A stretch of 64,000 nt of DNA from assembly GCF_006980705.1 (NCBI RefSeq), contig NZ_SBHO01000004.1, positions 118,913 through 182,912 of the forward strand. Direction: 5' to 3'. Positions within the stretch are counted from its first letter, which is position 1. Every line of letters starts with the position of its first letter. The position numbers and the translations under genes were made by a program. Of this stretch, positions 62,127-64,000 are shown in pieces. The stretch is from Tepidiphilus olei. GTDB taxonomy: Bacteria > Pseudomonadota > Gammaproteobacteria > Burkholderiales > Rhodocyclaceae. The notes beneath the pieces were generated by a model, which had not been told where the DNA came from, did no database searches, and saw only the letters and a list, made by a program, of their open reading frames with translations.

Positions 62127-62147
62127 GAAGGGGCATGCCGCCCCTTC
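62127..62147. terminator. Hairpin between the convergent protease and chemoreceptor genes
   Basis: GAAGGGGC and GCCCCTTC pair around a 5-base loop in the 27-bp gap after the protease stop and reach the stop codon of the chemoreceptor gene. The T-run is short, so strength is uncertain. Confidence 0.55.
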
Positions 62148-63759
62148 ATTCGACCCGGAAGCGGCGCACCCGTTCGACGAGCTGCTGCGCCTGCGCCTGT
62201 ACCTTTTCCACGGCCGAGGTGAGGGCGTCGACCTCGGCATCGAGCCGTCCGGTTTCCTGCGCGATCCCGTCGACCGCGGACGAGGCCTGCTCGGCCAGCT
62301 CCCGCTCCCCTTCGGTCGTGACGGTGACCGCATCGAGCCGCCGGCCCACGTCGGCCACGGCCGCTCCGGCCTCGGCCAGACGCTCGGTCACCTCGTCCGA
62401 GACGCGGCGCACCTCCTTGAGTTTTTCCTGACCGGACTCGAACGCCGAATACAGCTGCTCACTGCGCTCGACCACGGCGGCGGTGATGGTGTCGATACGC
62501 CCGGCGGCGGTGCTGGACTTCTCGGCCAGTTTCCTGACTTCGTCGGCCACCACGGCAAAGCCGCGCCCTGCCTCGCCAGCGCGCGCCGCCTCGATCGCGG
62601 CGTTGAGCGCCAAAAGATTCGTCTGGTCGGCGATCTCGCGCACTTCCTGGGTGATGACGCGGATCTCGTGCGACGAGCGGGAAAAAGCGCCCATCGCCTC
62701 GACCAGCGAGGAGAGCGCCTGTTCGATGGCCGCGAAGGCATCGACGAGGGCGGCGAGCCGCGCCCGGCTCGTCTCGGTGCGCTCGCGGCTCACCTGGGAT
62801 TCGGCCTGGATGGCCGCAACCTCCTCGGCCACCCGGACCGCCGCCTCGTGCAGCCGCCCGATCAGTTGCCGTACCTGAGCCACGACGGCGTTCTGCGTCT
62901 TCGCTCCGGCGCGCACCGCCTCGCCGCTGCGCGCCATCTCCGCCGTCGCTTCTTCCAGGGTGGCCACGGTGCGCTTGACCTCGCGCACCAGCTCGGCCAC
63001 CGTCTCGAGCATGCGGTTGAAGCCGGCGGCGGCCGCGCCGATCTCGTCGTCGCGCTCCACCGGCAAGCGCCGCGTCAGGTCCCCCTCGCCTTGGGCGATC
63101 TCCTCGAGGCTGGCGACCAGATGGCCCAGGGGCCGCGCCACCGAGCGGCGCACCACCCAGGCGATCACGCCCATGGTGAGCAGGGCGAGCAGCACGGCAA
63201 AACTCCCCACCCAGGCGGCAAAGCGGCGGGTGGCGGCGTCCGCCTCGCCGAGCGAGATGCGCATGCTCACCGCCCCCAGCACCGTGCCCTCCGGCACCTG
63301 GTGGCAGGCGATGCAGTCCTTCCCGAGGTAGTCGCTTGCCGCCTTGCTCGGATAGATGGCGCGCAATGTCCGGGAGCCGCCCTCCTCCTCGATCGCCAGG
63401 TAGGTCTGGCCAGAAGCGAGCACCTGAGCCTCGATCGCATCGGGCTCCTTTTCCAGCCCGCCCTTGCCGTAGAGCGCCGTCACCGCCTCGCCGCGCAGCA
63501 CTTCCAGGCCGCGCACGGAGGTGAGATTGCGGATCTGGTCGAGGAAGACGTCACGCTGCCCCACGGTGCCGGTGACCATCATGGCCGTGAGTCCGGCCAT
63601 GGTCATCTCGTTGATGGAAGCGGCGAAGCGCTCCGCCTGGTCGCGCGCCATGGTGCGCGACGCCGCCATGCTCCAGGCGACCATCACCGCCAGACCGGCC
63701 ACCAGCACGATCCCGATCGCGGCGATCAGGCGCCGCGCCACCGAATGTCTCTTTTCCAT
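62146..63759 (-). CDS. Methyl-accepting chemotaxis protein with periplasmic c-type heme motif
   Basis: 537-residue chemoreceptor. A first membrane helix (10-33), a periplasmic sensor (34-180) and a second helix (183-204) lead to HAMP ([34 protein letters not shown]) and the signalling domain, whose tip reads [42 protein letters not shown]. The sensor contains CIACH at 149-153, a canonical heme c attachment site, so it probably senses redox state or a gas such as NO or O2. I start at ATG 63759 ([13 protein letters not shown]). No che genes are nearby. Confidence 0.92.
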   Translation of the reverse strand: MEKRHSVARRLIAAIGIVLVAGLAVMVAWSMAASRTMARDQAERFAASINEMTMAGLTAMMVTGTVGQRDVFLDQIRNLTSVRGLEVLRGEAVTALYGKGGLEKEPDAIEAQVLASGQTYLAIEEEGGSRTLRAIYPSKAASDYLGKDCIACHQVPEGTVLGAVSMRISLGEADAATRRFAAWVGSFAVLLALLTMGVIAWVVRRSVARPLGHLVASLEEIAQGEGDLTRRLPVERDDEIGAAAAGFNRMLETVAELVREVKRTVATLEEATAEMARSGEAVRAGAKTQNAVVAQVRQLIGRLHEAAVRVAEEVAAIQAESQVSRERTETSRARLAALVDAFAAIEQALSSLVEAMGAFSRSSHEIRVITQEVREIADQTNLLALNAAIEAARAGEAGRGFAVVADEVRKLAEKSSTAAGRIDTITAAVVERSEQLYSAFESGQEKLKEVRRVSDEVTERLAEAGAAVADVGRRLDAVTVTTEGERELAEQASSAVDGIAQETGRLDAEVDALTSAVEKVQAQAQQLVERVRRFRVE

Positions 63760-63925
63760 CGTCCTCCACTCCCCCCTGCCACGCCAACGTCGCCACGGGA
63801 CTTGAGCCTCAGGATGCAGAATACCGCAAGACGGGGCAAGCAAACCCTCGAACAGACGGTGAAAATTCCTTCAGTTCCATCCTAACGGTCATTGCGACTG
63901 GCGCCACCCCCGATGATGAAAGAAA
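63760..63925. other. Intergenic region upstream of the chemoreceptor
   Basis: It should hold the chemoreceptor promoter. I see no convincing -35/-10 pair, repeat or RNA. Confidence 0.4.
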
Positions 63926-64000
63926 CTACGGGGTGGAAGGCAGCGGGAAGAGGTCGCGCAATTTTTTGGCGGATCGACCCCGCACGCTAACGTGACCCGC
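63926..64000 (-). CDS. C-terminal end of an unidentified minus-strand gene (partial)
   Basis: A minus-strand frame enters from the right edge and ends at TAG (63926-63928), giving HVSVRGRSAKKLRDLFPLPSTP as its last residues. The basic amphipathic character is plausible for a real C-terminus, but 24 codons cannot be assigned to a family. Other frames here also run open for short distances. Confidence 0.3.
   Translation of the reverse strand, partial: AGHVSVRGRSAKKLRDLFPLPSTP

Overview
The window is a GC-rich chromosomal segment. Gene content and order suggest a betaproteobacterium in the broad sense (Hydrogenophilales-like is possible, but no rRNA or marker gene here can settle it). The main clues are a lysM-dprA-smg-topB run divergent from def-fmt-htpX, a tyrS-comM-pdxH operon, ubiB and ubiK homologues, an OxyR/Dps pair, and a complete bioB-A-F-D operon. 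Coding density is high and most operons have 4-bp ATGA overlaps. I saw no tRNA, rRNA or intact insertion sequence.

Layout. 1-1731: a membrane-bound HAMP-GGDEF-EAL protein cut by the left edge. 1749-5158 (minus): pdxH, comM, tyrS. 5245-8281 (minus): dsbA, a SPOR-domain protein, argS. 8360-10316 (plus): ubiB and an antitoxin-like HTH protein. 10400-12318: accessory debris made of truncated phage tail genes, three small antisense membrane ORFs and three orphan CRISPR repeats. 12319-14116: a 23-repeat CRISPR array and its leader. 14117-21792 (minus): a complete type I-C cas operon in the order cas3, cas5, cas8c, cas7, cas4, cas1, cas2, running toward the array. 21970-22592 (minus): a small secreted protein and ubiK. 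22649-34140 (minus): the glycogen operon glgC-glgA-glgP-glgB-glgX-malQ. 34211-35258 (minus): a yqjD-yqjE-yqjK-like envelope stress set. 35430-37411: a 3-oxoadipyl-CoA-type thiolase divergent from paaY. 37425-38384: an M48 membrane protease. 38404-43104 (minus): a MacAB/TolC-type tripartite export system. 43243-46644 (plus): a fumarylacetoacetase-family hydrolase and a BtuFCD-like importer. 46656-48984 (minus): htpX, fmt, def. 49105-54232 (plus): lysM protein, dprA, smg, topB. 54276-58654 (minus): the biotin operon. 58953-60510 (minus): dps and oxyR. 60634-62118 (plus): a DegP/MucD protease. 62146-63759 (minus): a chemoreceptor with a c-type heme motif. The right edge holds the last codons of one more minus-strand gene.

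How the parts work together. The glg operon covers synthesis (GlgC, GlgA, GlgB) and breakdown (GlgP, GlgX, MalQ) of glycogen in one transcription unit. OxyR, Dps, the Do-type protease, HtpX and the M48 protease form a stress and quality-control theme. DprA and ComM are both factors of natural transformation. The type I-C locus looks functional: every cas gene is full length, the leader is AT-rich and leader-end repeats are uniform.

The most unusual part lies just beyond the trailer end of the array, at 10.95-12.32 kb. Pieces of phage tail genes break at or inside orphan CRISPR repeats: two decayed I-C repeats, one perfect 29-bp I-E-type repeat, and the terminal array repeat. One tail-completion gene appears in three separate pieces, one of them inverted, and two different tape-measure N-termini each run into a repeat. 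This looks like repeated recombination between an array and phage DNA. A chimeric assembly is the null explanation and should be tested first.
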